DNA of 64,000 nucleotides from Parapedobacter deserti (lineage in GTDB: Bacteria; Bacteroidota; Bacteroidia; Sphingobacteriales; Sphingobacteriaceae), in assembly GCF_042646065.1 (NCBI RefSeq), contig NZ_JBHRTA010000022.1:1-64000 (forward strand). The letters run 5' to 3'. Made by a program: the position numbers and the translations under genes. The notes below the pieces were generated by a model. The model saw only the letters and a list, made by a program, of their open reading frames with translations, did no database searches and was not told the origin of the DNA. Shown in pieces: positions 53,540-63,097 of the stretch (positions are counted from its first letter, which is position 1; the number at the start of each line of letters is the position of its first letter).

Positions 53540-56500
53540 CTATACCCTTGATGGTTTAGGAGTCGTTTTATTAGCCGACTCGACATCCACGGAATCAACA
53601 GTTTTTGAGTTGCTTTGCAGGTCAGCGACCATCGGGGCTGCCAAGAAGATTGAGGAGTAAGTAGCTACGATAATACCGATCAGAATAGCGAATGAAAAGC
53701 CCCGTATCACTTCGCCACCGAACACAAACAACACCGCCAGCACAAATATTACCGTGAGGGACGTAATTACCGTCCTGCTCAGCGTTTTGTTAATAGCGAG
53801 GTTGATCGTCTGACCCACGTCCTCGTTTTTGTGTTTTGACAACCCAAGGTTTTCCCGCAGGCGGTCGAAAACCACAACGGTATCATTGATCGAGTAGCCA
53901 ACGACCGTAAGCAGTGCTGCAATGAAGTGCTGATCGATATCCAAAGCAAAAGGCACGACGCCATCGAGTAAAGAAAATAGGCCCAAAATAACCAATGCAT
54001 CATGTACCGTTGAAACCGCTGCTCCGGCACTATATTGCCATTTGCGGAAACGTATCAAAATATACGCCGCGATAACCAATATAGAGAATAGACCAGCATA
54101 AACCGCCCTTGCTTTCATGTCACTGGCTATCGTCGGGTTTACTTTGTAGGAGCCCAATACTTCGTAACTGTTGTTGTCGAGCTTGGTCAACGCTTCATCA
54201 ACTTTGGATAACACCTCATCATTAGCCTCATCGCTAGTTTCGTCGATAAGGTATGTAGTGGTTATCCGTACTTGGTCTTGTGAACCGAAAAGCTTTACCT
54301 CTGTAGTGGCGTTGAACGCACTATTGAGATGCCCGCGTACTTCCTCCAGATTTATAGGTTGTTCGAACTGGACGGTATAGGCACGACCACCTTGAAAATC
54401 CACGCCTAAGCTGAATCCTTTTGTAAAGATTGAGACCAGGCCGATGACGACGAAAATAGCCGACGCCGCATAAAATTTCTTGCGATTCTGAACGAATGCA
54501 AAGTTGGCATTCTGCAACGTTTTCTCGCTCCATGGAAAGGAAAGGGAAATACTCCAGCCTTTGGTCAGCATCCACTCGAAAATCACCCTTGAGATGAATA
54601 TGGACGTGAATAACGAGGTGATGATACCGATCATCAACGTTGTTGCAAAGCCGAGGATCGGACCGCTACCGAAAAAGAAGAGGATCATCCCCGTGAGAAA
54701 TGTGGTAATCTGGGAGTCTAAGATGGAAGACATTGCGTGCTTATACCCATCAGCGACGGCTTGTCGGACCGATTTTCCAAGCCGGAGCTCTTCACGGATT
54801 CGCTCATAGATCAAGACGTTGGCGTCCACCGCGGTGCCCATCGTCAACACGATACCCGCGATGCCGGGGAGGGTCAGTACAGCGTTCAGTGACGCCAGAA
54901 TGCCCAGGATAAAAAACATGTTAAACAATACGGCAATGTTTGCTACCAAACCCGCGCGATTGTAATAGGCAATCATGAAAATCAGCACGAGGACGAGGCC
55001 GATTACCGCTGAATTGACGCCGGCGTCGATTGCGGCTTGTCCTAATGTAGGGCCAACCACTGCTTCTTCGACGATTTTCGCGGTAGTTGGAAGCCGTCCG
55101 GCCTTCAATACGTTAGCAAGGTCTTTGGTGTCTTCAATGGTAAAATTGCCTGTGATCTGGGATATGCCATTCGGAATTTCACCGTCTACCCGTGGAGCTG
55201 AATAAACCACACCGTCCAGCACAATGGCGATTGATTGTTTATTATTCGGATCTGCAGACGCCGCCGCTGTAATTTTTCTCCATTCCCGGGCACCTTCGCT
55301 GTTCATGTACATGGTCACCATCGGGTTGTTGGACATCGGATCAAAATCGTCTCTGGCATCCGTCACGACGTTGCCGCCCAATATCGGCCCGGCTTCTGCT
55401 CCGCTCGGCTTGATGGCATAAAGCTCCAGTTGTTCGGGGCTACGGGGGTTGGGTTTGACACCCCATAGGAGCTTGACGTTGCCTGGGATGATCTGTTTCA
55501 CCACCGGATTTTCAAGGTAACGGTTTACCTTTGCAGTATCCCGTAACTGAGCATAACCTACAATAGGTCCGGGCGCTAATACCGGTTGGTTATTCGGTGC
55601 CATGGCGGTTGCAGGGCGCAACACGTTGAACAGTGGATTTTGAAGGGCCAGTTGGCTATCGAAGGAGTCGGTGTCCAACGAGTCACTACCGCCGCCTAGT
55701 GTAGCTAGCAGGCCTGCATCTGTGCTATCGGCGTTAGTGGTGTCAGCTACTGCGGTTTTGGCCGCCTGTTCGGTTTCTTTCAACGTCGACGCGAGTGCTC
55801 TGTTGACATTTTCAAGCATGGGGTAAATTTCCATGTTGTCGTATGTCTCCCAAAATTCCAATCGCGCAGATCCTTGCAAAAGCTTGCGTACGCGATCCTC
55901 ATCAGTAACGCCCGGTAACTCGATAAGTATACGGTTGGTACCCTGCTGAAGCTGGATGTTGGGGGACGTAACGCCGAATTTATCGATCCGAGTACGCAGT
56001 ACCTTAAATGAGTTGTCGATTGCACTATTTGCTTCACGTTGAAGGAAGCTCTCCACCTGCGAATCAGTACTATTAGGTTTTACATGGGCGGTATTGTCTT
56101 TTGTGGCGAAGAAACTCGCCAGCGGCGTATTGGGGTTGAGTTTTTTGAATTCGTCAACAAACAGGCTTATGTATCCGGCCTGACTGTCTTTGCTGCGGGT
56201 GGCCGCGTTTTCCAGCGCCTTGTTGAAATTTTCGTCTTTGGGGTTATTGGCGAGGTTACGCACCAATTCCTGCAATGACACTTCCATGGTCACATTCATG
56301 CCGCCTTTTAAGTCCAGCCCCAACGCGATTTCATTACCCTTGGCTTCACGGTAGGTATATTTGGCGATGCCCAAATCGTACACCACTTCTCCCGCCATCG
56401 AATCCAGATACGCCTTCTCTTTCGCCATGTCACCCTGCGCATAAGCCGCGGCGTCCCGTTCTACTTTGCGGGTTACGAATGTGAATGACAGGGAATAGAG

Positions 56501-56554
56501 GCACGCAATGGCGACCGCTACTACCAAAAATTTAATCAGCCCTTTACCTTGCAT
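53540..56554 (-). CDS. secDF: Fused SecDF protein-export membrane protein
   Basis: This 1004-residue fusion of SecD and SecF drives late steps of Sec export with the proton gradient. SecD half: first helix, LGLDLKGGMNVTMEV (the D1 motif), periplasmic domain with TRIDKFGVTSPNIQLQQGTNRILIELPG (given in parts), then the RND-type helices with GTAVDANVLIYERIREEL. SecF half: GFSLGVDFQGGRAYTV and YSINDTVVVFDRLREN. Twelve helices expected. The inserted Ala/Asp/Thr-rich stretch (about 255-310) is longer than in E. coli SecD. The C-terminal tail is polar. Confidence 0.96.
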   Translation of the reverse strand: MQGKGLIKFLVVAVAIACLYSLSFTFVTRKVERDAAAYAQGDMAKEKAYLDSMAGEVVYDLGIAKYTYREAKGNEIALGLDLKGGMNVTMEVSLQELVRNLANNPKDENFNKALENAATRSKDSQAGYISLFVDEFKKLNPNTPLASFFATKDNTAHVKPNSTDSQVESFLQREANSAIDNSFKVLRTRIDKFGVTSPNIQLQQGTNRILIELPGVTDEDRVRKLLQGSARLEFWETYDNMEIYPMLENVNRALASTLKETEQAAKTAVADTTNADSTDAGLLATLGGGSDSLDTDSFDSQLALQNPLFNVLRPATAMAPNNQPVLAPGPIVGYAQLRDTAKVNRYLENPVVKQIIPGNVKLLWGVKPNPRSPEQLELYAIKPSGAEAGPILGGNVVTDARDDFDPMSNNPMVTMYMNSEGAREWRKITAAASADPNNKQSIAIVLDGVVYSAPRVDGEIPNGISQITGNFTIEDTKDLANVLKAGRLPTTAKIVEEAVVGPTLGQAAIDAGVNSAVIGLVLVLIFMIAYYNRAGLVANIAVLFNMFFILGILASLNAVLTLPGIAGIVLTMGTAVDANVLIYERIREELRLGKSVRQAVADGYKHAMSSILDSQITTFLTGMILFFFGSGPILGFATTLMIGIITSLFTSIFISRVIFEWMLTKGWSISLSFPWSEKTLQNANFAFVQNRKKFYAASAIFVVIGLVSIFTKGFSLGVDFQGGRAYTVQFEQPINLEEVRGHLNSAFNATTEVKLFGSQDQVRITTTYLIDETSDEANDEVLSKVDEALTKLDNNSYEVLGSYKVNPTIASDMKARAVYAGLFSILVIAAYILIRFRKWQYSAGAAVSTVHDALVILGLFSLLDGVVPFALDIDQHFIAALLTVVGYSINDTVVVFDRLRENLGLSKHKNEDVGQTINLAINKTLSRTVITSLTVIFVLAVLFVFGGEVIRGFSFAILIGIIVATYSSIFLAAPMVADLQSNSKTVDSVDVESANKTTPKPSRV

Positions 56555-56608
56555 TTTCTTACTTCGCTAGTATTACTTATTGTCTTTATAAAAATTAGTT
56601 AAGATCGG

Positions 56609-56637
56609 CAAAGGTATAAAATTTTTGTATATTACAA
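56609..56637 (-). promoter_or_regulatory. Probable secDF promoter
   Basis: Minus strand: TTG (56637-56635), 18 nt, TACCTTTG (56616-56609). The start codon is 55 bp downstream. Confidence 0.5.
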
Positions 56638-56754
56638 CTCGTTGCATACTTGATTTTCGTGGTTGAAATAATGGTTGGGCTAACCTGGAAGCAATTGATG
56701 GCAGCACACCCTTGGGAAGGCCGATGTATTGACGGCGCCGGGGTGCTCCGTCCA

Positions 56755-56780
56755 ATAAAAAGCCCCGCGACGTGCGGGGC
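56755..56780 (-). terminator. Terminator of the 154-aa outer-membrane protein gene
   Basis: GCCCCGC (56762-56768) pairs with GCGGGGC (56774-56780), 5-nt loop, followed on the minus strand by TTTTTATT. It lies 34 bp after the stop codon. Confidence 0.85.
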
Positions 56781-56813
56781 GAAGAATCTACATCGGTTGT
56801 CGTGTCTACACGA

Positions 56814-57278
56814 TTAAAATGTGAATTTGAAGGCGACGCCGAAACGGCCGGGAATAAATTCAGAATACTCTCCCAATGCCCACATCGGTCGCCAATCCAA
56901 GCTGGCAGCGAGGGGAGCCGACGGTATCTTGAATTCCATGCCGCCAGCCGGACGGATGATGAAGTAGGAGTCTTCCCGTCGAATAGCCACTTGCGGGCCT
57001 ACACCGACATACCACGAAAGCCCCGGCGCACCGGCGACCCCTTGGTTATACGAGTATTCCGCACCAATAATGGTGGTCCTTCCGGCAAACAAAATCATCG
57101 CCTGACCAGCATTATTGGGAGAGAAGAAATGCTTGATATGCGGGCCGACGAACGTACGCCCATCGCCGGCGTCGATGAATAAGCCAACACCTGTGCGGTA
57201 AGATTGCGCATCCGCCCGATGAGAAACGCCGCATACTATCAAGGCGCAGAAGAAGGAGATGAAAATAACTTTTTTCAT
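56814..57278 (-). CDS. Small secreted beta-barrel-like protein
   Basis: This 154-residue protein has a signal peptide (MKKVIFISFFCALIVCGVSH, cut after ADAQ) and alternating beta strands ending FGVAFKFTF, with a C-terminal aromatic residue typical of outer-membrane barrels. Gly/Tyr-rich (TIIGAEYSYNQ, WYVGVGPQVAI). Likely a small outer-membrane barrel of six to eight strands. No named family recognised. Divergent from the next barrel gene across 115 bp. Confidence 0.7.
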   Translation of the reverse strand: MKKVIFISFFCALIVCGVSHRADAQSYRTGVGLFIDAGDGRTFVGPHIKHFFSPNNAGQAMILFAGRTTIIGAEYSYNQGVAGAPGLSWYVGVGPQVAIRREDSYFIIRPAGGMEFKIPSAPLAASLDWRPMWALGEYSEFIPGRFGVAFKFTF

Positions 57279-57392
57279 AATACGATTTGTTTTTGTTGTA
57301 TCATTGCAAAAAAAATACCAAAAGTGAATATTGACGTCGCTAGTCTTCGGAAATCTCTTGATTCATGTATTGAACGCCTTTAAACCTCTGTC

Positions 57393-57989
57393 GTGAAAAA
57401 AAAACTTATTATTTTGGTAGCTGCAATGGCAGTAAACTTCCAACTACATGCGCAAAAAAAGGTTACGCCGGGCATCCGGGCGGGCGTAAACGTTGCGACA
57501 TTGAGCAACGTCGACGCGGATTTCAAAACAGATTTCTACGCAGGTGGCTTTGTTGGTATCAACCTGGGACAGCGCTACACGTTGCAGCCTGAACTGGCCT
57601 ACACCCGCCAGGGTGGCAACAACGTTACCTTTGTCGAGGGAGCGTCAGAGCGGAAGGAGAATGTGGCTGTTCAATACCTTTCGCTTGGGGTGATCAATAA
57701 GTTTTATTTCGTTGAGGGTTTCCACGGTATGGTCGGTCCGTCGCTGGATATGAGGATTGGCAAGAACTTCCCCCGTGTAGACTTCAGTGATGACAATTAT
57801 GGCGGAGTTGACATGGGAATCTCGCTTGGACTTGGCTATTCGTTACCCTTCGGCCTCACGGTCGAAGGTCGGTTTAAAACCGGTTTGCTTGATGTATTTA
57901 ACCATGACTACTTTTCAGGGATTTTCGACGATCCGGATAGCATATCGCTCAACCGTGTCATTCAGGTCGGCGTAGCGTATTCCTTTTGA
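57393..57989 (+). CDS. PorT-like outer-membrane beta-barrel protein
   Basis: This 198-residue protein starts at GTG 57393 and has a signal peptide (to about residue 21, QLHAQ). RAGVNVATLSN is the typical start of the porin-family beta-barrel (OMP_b-brl_2) in Bacteroidota; FVGINLG, LQPELAYTRQGG and the terminal GVAYSF support an eight-stranded barrel. Function unknown; relatives include PorT and many orphan barrels. Confidence 0.85.
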   Translation: MKKKLIILVAAMAVNFQLHAQKKVTPGIRAGVNVATLSNVDADFKTDFYAGGFVGINLGQRYTLQPELAYTRQGGNNVTFVEGASERKENVAVQYLSLGVINKFYFVEGFHGMVGPSLDMRIGKNFPRVDFSDDNYGGVDMGISLGLGYSLPFGLTVEGRFKTGLLDVFNHDYFSGIFDDPDSISLNRVIQVGVAYSF

Positions 57990-58005
57990 AGCTGCGAGTT
58001 TTTTA

Positions 58006-58037
58006 TTTGTATAAGACACAAAAAATAAGTAATTTTG
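58006..58037 (+). promoter_or_regulatory. Consensus promoter of guaB
   Basis: TTTG (58006-58009), 20 nt, TAATTTTG (58030-58037), 33 bp before the guaB ATG. Both boxes match the Bacteroidota consensus. Confidence 0.75.
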
Positions 58038-58070
58038 CCCGGCAAATAATAGTTCCAATACATATTTGCC

Positions 58071-59546
58071 ATGCATTTAGATCCCGAAAAATTCGTAGCT
58101 GAAGGTCTCACCTACGACGATGTGCTTTTAATTCCTGCTTATTCAGAAGTACTGCCGCGTGATGTGGATACCAGCACGCATCTCACTAGAACCATCCGGC
58201 TCAACATCCCCTTGGTATCTGCTGCGATGGATACCGTCACCGGCGCGGATCTGGCCATCGCCATTGCCCAAGCGGGAGGGCTGGGTATGCTCCATAAAAA
58301 TATGACCATCGCCGATCAGGCGGCAGAGGTCCGCAAGGTAAAACGTTCGGAAAGCGGTATGATCCAGGATCCGGTTACCTTGAGTGAGCACGCAACGGTT
58401 GGTGATGCATTCCAGATTATGAAAGAGCACAAAATCGGTGGCATACCAATCATTGACGGCAATGGTAAACTAGTCGGGATTGTGACCAACCGAGATCTCC
58501 GTTTCCAGAAGGATATGATGCGTCCCATCGTCGAGATGATGACGAAGGAAGGGCTTATCGTGGCTCCGGTAGGCACTGACCTGGTTAAGGCGGAAGCGAT
58601 TCTTCAGAACCATAAAATTGAAAAGCTACCTGTTGTAGATGATGACCATATTCTTGTTGGCCTGATCACTTTCAAAGACATCCAGAAATATAAACATTTT
58701 CCCAACGCAGCCAAAGATAGCCATGGCAGGCTACTGGTGGGCGCAGCGGTAGGGGTGACAGTTGATACGTTGGATCGGGTATCGGCTCTGGTAAAGGCCG
58801 GCGTGGATGTGGTGACAATAGATACCGCCCACGGGCATTCAAAGGGCGTAATCGAGAAACTAAAAGAGGTAAAGGCTGAGTTTCCCAATCTTCAGGTTAT
58901 TGTTGGTAACATCGCCACTGCCGAAGCAGCGGTGGCGCTGGCCGATGCAGGTGCCGACGCCGTAAAGGTAGGAATTGGCCCGGGGTCCATCTGTACCACA
59001 AGGATTATCGCCGGTGTCGGCGTTCCACAGCTTTATGCGGTATATGAAGTGGCCAAAGCGCTCCACGGCAGCGGTGTGCCCGTAATCGCTGATGGTGGCA
59101 TCAAACAGACGGGCGATATTGCCAAAGCCATTGCTGCTGGAGCGGATACAGTCATGGCGGGTTCGCTCTTCGCTGGTGTGGAAGAGGCGCCGGGCGAAAC
59201 CATCATTTACGAGGGGCGGAAATTCAAGTCGTACCGGGGCATGGGTTCCGTGGAGGCTATGGAACAGGGCTCAAAGGATCGGTACTTCCAAGACGTGGAG
59301 GACGATATTAAAAAGCTGGTGCCAGAAGGCATCGTGGGGCGTGTGGCTTATAAAGGCACGCTGGCCGAAGTGGTATATCAATACGTCGGGGGGCTGCGAG
59401 CCAGTATGGGGTACTGCGGCGCACAGACGATTAAGGCGTTGCAAGGAGCTCGATTTGTGAAAATCACGGGGGCAGGCCTGCGGGAAAGCCATCCTCACAA
59501 TATTACGATAACCAAGGAGGCGCCGAACTATCACAGCCGGCCATAA
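58071..59546 (+). CDS. guaB: IMP dehydrogenase
   Basis: This 491-residue enzyme oxidises IMP to XMP with NAD+, the committed step to GMP. TIM barrel with KVGIGPGSICTTRI (catalytic Cys in the loop), DGGIKQTGDIAKAIAAGAD, and the flap YRGMGSVEAM. Two CBS domains sit at about 95-210 (GIPIIDGNGKLVGIVTNRDL). N-terminus TYDDVLLIPAYSEVLP is family typical. Full length compared with E. coli GuaB (488). Single gene with its own promoter. Confidence 0.97.
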   Translation: MHLDPEKFVAEGLTYDDVLLIPAYSEVLPRDVDTSTHLTRTIRLNIPLVSAAMDTVTGADLAIAIAQAGGLGMLHKNMTIADQAAEVRKVKRSESGMIQDPVTLSEHATVGDAFQIMKEHKIGGIPIIDGNGKLVGIVTNRDLRFQKDMMRPIVEMMTKEGLIVAPVGTDLVKAEAILQNHKIEKLPVVDDDHILVGLITFKDIQKYKHFPNAAKDSHGRLLVGAAVGVTVDTLDRVSALVKAGVDVVTIDTAHGHSKGVIEKLKEVKAEFPNLQVIVGNIATAEAAVALADAGADAVKVGIGPGSICTTRIIAGVGVPQLYAVYEVAKALHGSGVPVIADGGIKQTGDIAKAIAAGADTVMAGSLFAGVEEAPGETIIYEGRKFKSYRGMGSVEAMEQGSKDRYFQDVEDDIKKLVPEGIVGRVAYKGTLAEVVYQYVGGLRASMGYCGAQTIKALQGARFVKITGAGLRESHPHNITITKEAPNYHSRP

Positions 59547-59573
59547 TACAGAAGTAATAAGGTCGGGTGAACG

Positions 59574-60908
59574 CTATTGAATACATGCCAAAACACGATC
59601 GGCGATCGCCATTCCCTTATCAATATCCGCAGGTTGCATAATCAGTGCGGGCCTGAACCGGATAGAGCGCTCGCCGCATCCAAGGAACAGCGCGCCGTTG
59701 TCCATGCCGTTTCTTAAGAAGGCGTCGCGCGTGTGCTTGTCAGGCAGGTCGAAGGCACAGAAAAAGCCTGTTCCGCGCACGTTAGAGAGGGAGTTATGGC
59801 GGGATGCCAGGTCGGCAAGCTGCTGCTGCAAATAGTTGCCGGCGCTTTCCACGTGTTGCAGGAGCTGATCTTCCTCGATGATTTCCAGAATCTTAGTCGC
59901 GCGTACCATATCGACCAAGCTGCCACCCCATGTCGAGTTGATGCGTGAGGGCACACGGAACACGTTGGTGTCGATTTCATCCACACGGGTGCCGGCAAGT
60001 ATACCGCACACCTGCATTTTCTTTCCGAAGGCAATGATATCCGGTCTCGCCCGATCGCCAAAATGCTCATGCCCCCAGAATTTTCCCGTCAGTCCGACTC
60101 CCGTCTGTACCTCGTCATAGATCAATAACGCCTCGTTTTCATCGGCCAACACACGCAATTGTTCCATAAATTCGCGGCGGAAGTGGTTATCACCGCCCTC
60201 GGCCTGAATAGGTTCAATGATGATGGAGCAGATATCGTCGCGGTGGTCTATGAATGCCTGCTTGATCTGGTCAATGCTCCGCTGTTCTTGCCCGGCTACC
60301 GCTTCGAGGTTTCTGGCCGTCAATGGAAAAGCCAGCTTCGGGCTGGTTACGCGCGGCCAGTCGAATTTTGCAAACCACTTTGTCTTATCCGGTTGCGTGT
60401 TTGTTAGGCTCAGTGTATAGCCCGAGCGTCCATGGAATGCCTGTTCAAAATGCAGTACCTTTGTTCCCCTTTCATAGCCATAGCCCTTTTGGAAGTTTTT
60501 CTGGACCTTCCAGTCCATCGCCGTTTTCAGCGCATTTTCAATGGCGAGTGCTCCACCCGAGACGAAAAAAGCATGTGGAAGGTAATCCGGGATCGCTATA
60601 CGAGCGAACGTTTCGACGAACTGTGCATATTCTAACGTATATACATCGGAATTGGAAGGATTTGTCAGTGCAGCCGCCAGCATGCTTTTGGTAAACGACA
60701 TATCGCCAGTCATCTTGGGGTGGTTGTACCCCAGGGGGACGGATGCGAAGCAGGTGAAGAAATCGAGCAGCTGACGCTGATGTTTTGAATCGTGGATGAT
60801 GACCCCCTGACTGCGCTCCATATCGAAGGTGATATCGTATCCATCTGCTAAAACATGCTTTGATATCGTCTGATGTACATCTTCCGGCGTAATGGCTATT
60901 TTATACAT
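59574..60908 (-). CDS. lat: L-lysine 6-transaminase
   Basis: This 444-residue class III PLP aminotransferase moves the epsilon-amino group of lysine to 2-oxoglutarate, giving 2-aminoadipate semialdehyde. Seen: FFTCFASVPLGYNHPKM, FVSGGALAIENALKTA, AFHGRSGYTLSLTNT, IIIEPIQAEGGDNHF, DEVQTGVGLTGKFWGHEH and the PLP lysine in IAFGKKMQVCGI. These agree with lysine 6-transaminase (LAT) of Flavobacterium/Mycobacterium rather than ornithine transaminases. A short leader with a strong promoter precedes it. Confidence 0.92.
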   Translation of the reverse strand: MYKIAITPEDVHQTISKHVLADGYDITFDMERSQGVIIHDSKHQRQLLDFFTCFASVPLGYNHPKMTGDMSFTKSMLAAALTNPSNSDVYTLEYAQFVETFARIAIPDYLPHAFFVSGGALAIENALKTAMDWKVQKNFQKGYGYERGTKVLHFEQAFHGRSGYTLSLTNTQPDKTKWFAKFDWPRVTSPKLAFPLTARNLEAVAGQEQRSIDQIKQAFIDHRDDICSIIIEPIQAEGGDNHFRREFMEQLRVLADENEALLIYDEVQTGVGLTGKFWGHEHFGDRARPDIIAFGKKMQVCGILAGTRVDEIDTNVFRVPSRINSTWGGSLVDMVRATKILEIIEEDQLLQHVESAGNYLQQQLADLASRHNSLSNVRGTGFFCAFDLPDKHTRDAFLRNGMDNGALFLGCGERSIRFRPALIMQPADIDKGMAIADRVLACIQ

Positions 60909-60930
60909 GCATATATGGATTGGTTATCCC

Positions 60931-60962
60931 CAAATATAATCTGTTGACTTGTGCAAAACAAA
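60931..60962 (-). promoter_or_regulatory. Consensus promoter of lat
   Basis: Minus strand: TTTG (60962-60959), 20 nt, TATATTTG (60938-60931), 22 bp before the ATG, which implies a leader of only about 15 nt. Confidence 0.7.
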
Positions 60963-61030
60963 CTTTTTAGCGGTATTTTGCCTGTTTATGCGGCTTTTAG
61001 GGGTTTAAATCGTTTAAACCAATATTTCAC

Positions 61031-61930
61031 TTAAACGCTTTCGAACCGCTTATACATGCCAAGGATTCCCGTGAGTCCGCCAGTGTGAATGACAAGGATG
61101 CTATCTCCTGGCTTGAAATAATCTTGGGAAGCCAGGTCGAAAACACCATAGAATAGTTTGCCGGTATATACTGGTTCGATAAGCATACCCGTATTTGCGC
61201 TGAATTGGCAAATGAAGCGCTCAAGCGTGGCCGTTGTCTTTGCGTAGCCGCCGAAGTGATAGTCTGTGTGCAATACGATGCCATCTGCTGCGACTTCAGG
61301 ATACAGCTCCGCTACCGCTTTTTTGATAAAAGCGCCTCCAGCAAGTACAGGAATGCCGTGTATGCGAGTATGCAATCCCTTGCTATCCAGCCCCATACAT
61401 AGTCCGGCAAGGGTGGTGCCCGTACCGCAGGCACAGAAAATATGGTCATATACCGTGTCTAATTCGTTGATAATTTCTTCGCATCCCTTTGCAGCGTCCA
61501 AGCCATATCCGCCTTCCTCTATGAAATAAGCCTTTTCATCTTGGGTGGCAAATGCTGCGAAAAGGCCAGCCTTATCCCTGTAGGCGTTTCGGTCGACAAA
61601 CCGCAGCCGCATGCCGAATATGCGGCACAGCGAAAGGAGTGGATTAGATACAACCTCGCCGCGGACGAATGCCGTAGTCTGGAATCCGAATTTGGCACCG
61701 GCACATGCGGTAGCAAGCAAATGGTTGGACCAAGCCCCGCCGAAGGTGACGAGGTGCGTCTTTCCAAGACTTCTTGCCGCCTGTAGCACATATTTCAATT
61801 TCCGCCATTTATTGCCCGATATAAAGGGGTGGATCATGTCGTCGCGTTTGACATAGACGTTTACTTCCCTGTCCTTGAACAAGGGAACATCGAGCGGTTC
61901 GACCGGGCTATGAAAATCAAACGAAAACAT
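61031..61930 (-). CDS. D-cysteine desulfhydrase / ACC deaminase-like PLP enzyme
   Basis: This 299-residue fold-type II PLP protein has an N-terminal VNVYVKRDDMIHPFISGNKWRKLKYV (given as family motif; the Lys of GNKWRKLKY binds PLP), TFGGAWSNHLLATA and FCACGTGTTLAGLC, which are common to D-cysteine desulfhydrase and 1-aminocyclopropane-1-carboxylate deaminase. It is shorter than typical ACC deaminase (about 338). Sequence alone does not split the two activities; D-cysteine desulfhydrase is more likely in this phylum. Divergent from the RluD gene. Confidence 0.85.
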   Translation of the reverse strand: MFSFDFHSPVEPLDVPLFKDREVNVYVKRDDMIHPFISGNKWRKLKYVLQAARSLGKTHLVTFGGAWSNHLLATACAGAKFGFQTTAFVRGEVVSNPLLSLCRIFGMRLRFVDRNAYRDKAGLFAAFATQDEKAYFIEEGGYGLDAAKGCEEIINELDTVYDHIFCACGTGTTLAGLCMGLDSKGLHTRIHGIPVLAGGAFIKKAVAELYPEVAADGIVLHTDYHFGGYAKTTATLERFICQFSANTGMLIEPVYTGKLFYGVFDLASQDYFKPGDSILVIHTGGLTGILGMYKRFESV

Positions 61931-61985
61931 GCTGTTTTTCGCAAATATAGCAGATTTTACCCGGGTTTTTAGCTAAGTTTGCACC

Positions 61986-63023
61986 ATGGGAGATATTCAG
62001 GAACTGCAAGAATCTGACGAACAGGATTTGTTTGAGCACCTGCGTATCGTCGTGGATAAAGGGCAGGCGTTGTTGCGTGTGGATAAGTTCTTGATGAACA
62101 GAATAGAGCATGCTTCCCGTAACCGGATCCAAAACGCGATAGCGGCTGGAACGGTACTGGTAAATGGGCAGCAGGTAAAAGCCAGTTATAAGGTAAAGCC
62201 GCTGGATACGGTCTCAGTCGTTTTGCCCCACCCGCCTCGTGATACGGAGATTTACCCAGAAGACATCCCATTAGACATTCAATACGAAGACGACGACCTA
62301 CTGGTAGTAAACAAACCTGCAGGCATGGTCGTGCACCCAGGTCACAACAACTATACCGGCACGCTGGTGAATGCGCTCGCGTATCATTTCGAAACATTTC
62401 CTCAATTGCCCGGAAACGATGGTCGGCCCGGACTGGTACACCGGATCGATAAGGACACCAGCGGCCTGCTGGTAATCGGCAAGAACGACTGGGCCCTGAC
62501 GCACTTAGCCAAGCAATTTTTTGATCATAGCATATCGCGCAGGTACATTGCGTTGGCATGGGGGGATATCGCCAGCGATGGAAGTGTTACCGGATATATC
62601 GGCCGCAGCGCCAAGGACCGCCGGGTAATGAGCATGTATGATGATCCGGATAAAGGCAAGTGGTCAGTTACGCATTACCGTGTGTTGGAACGGCTCGGCT
62701 ACGTGACGCTGCTCGAATGCCGGCTGGAGACTGGCCGCACCCATCAAATCCGCGCGCATTTTCAGTCGATCGGACATCCGTTGTTTAATGATGCGGTATA
62801 CGGTGGCGATCGCATTCTTAAGGGAACGGTGTTCAACAAGTACCGGCAGTTTGTGGATAATTGCTTTTCCTTGCTGCCCCGGCAGGCTCTTCATGCGCAA
62901 AGCCTCGGATTCGTTCACCCCAGGTCTCGGGAATCGCTGGAGTTTAATACGCCGTTGCCTGACGACTTCCGGCTATGTCTGGAAAAGTGGCGTGGGTATG
63001 TTTACGCCAACTTAGAGAGATAA
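61986..63023 (+). CDS. rluD: RluD-type 23S rRNA pseudouridine synthase
   Basis: This 345-residue protein has an S4 RNA-binding domain (about 28-80: LRVDKFLMNRIEHASRNRIQ) and the RsuA/RluA catalytic domain with HRIDKDTSGLLVIGKN (catalytic Asp), GMVVHPGHN and ETGRTHQIRAHFQSIGHPL. It forms pseudouridines in large-subunit rRNA. A TAAGTTTG box ends only 4 bp before the ATG, so either transcription is nearly leaderless or the box is chance. Confidence 0.93.
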   Translation: MGDIQELQESDEQDLFEHLRIVVDKGQALLRVDKFLMNRIEHASRNRIQNAIAAGTVLVNGQQVKASYKVKPLDTVSVVLPHPPRDTEIYPEDIPLDIQYEDDDLLVVNKPAGMVVHPGHNNYTGTLVNALAYHFETFPQLPGNDGRPGLVHRIDKDTSGLLVIGKNDWALTHLAKQFFDHSISRRYIALAWGDIASDGSVTGYIGRSAKDRRVMSMYDDPDKGKWSVTHYRVLERLGYVTLLECRLETGRTHQIRAHFQSIGHPLFNDAVYGGDRILKGTVFNKYRQFVDNCFSLLPRQALHAQSLGFVHPRSRESLEFNTPLPDDFRLCLEKWRGYVYANLER

Positions 63024-63097
63024 AGGAGCGCGAAAAGCAATGATGAGCAAGTAAGAAGCTTGGAGTAAAGGACTAACGTTTTCAGATCAGCAAGTAC

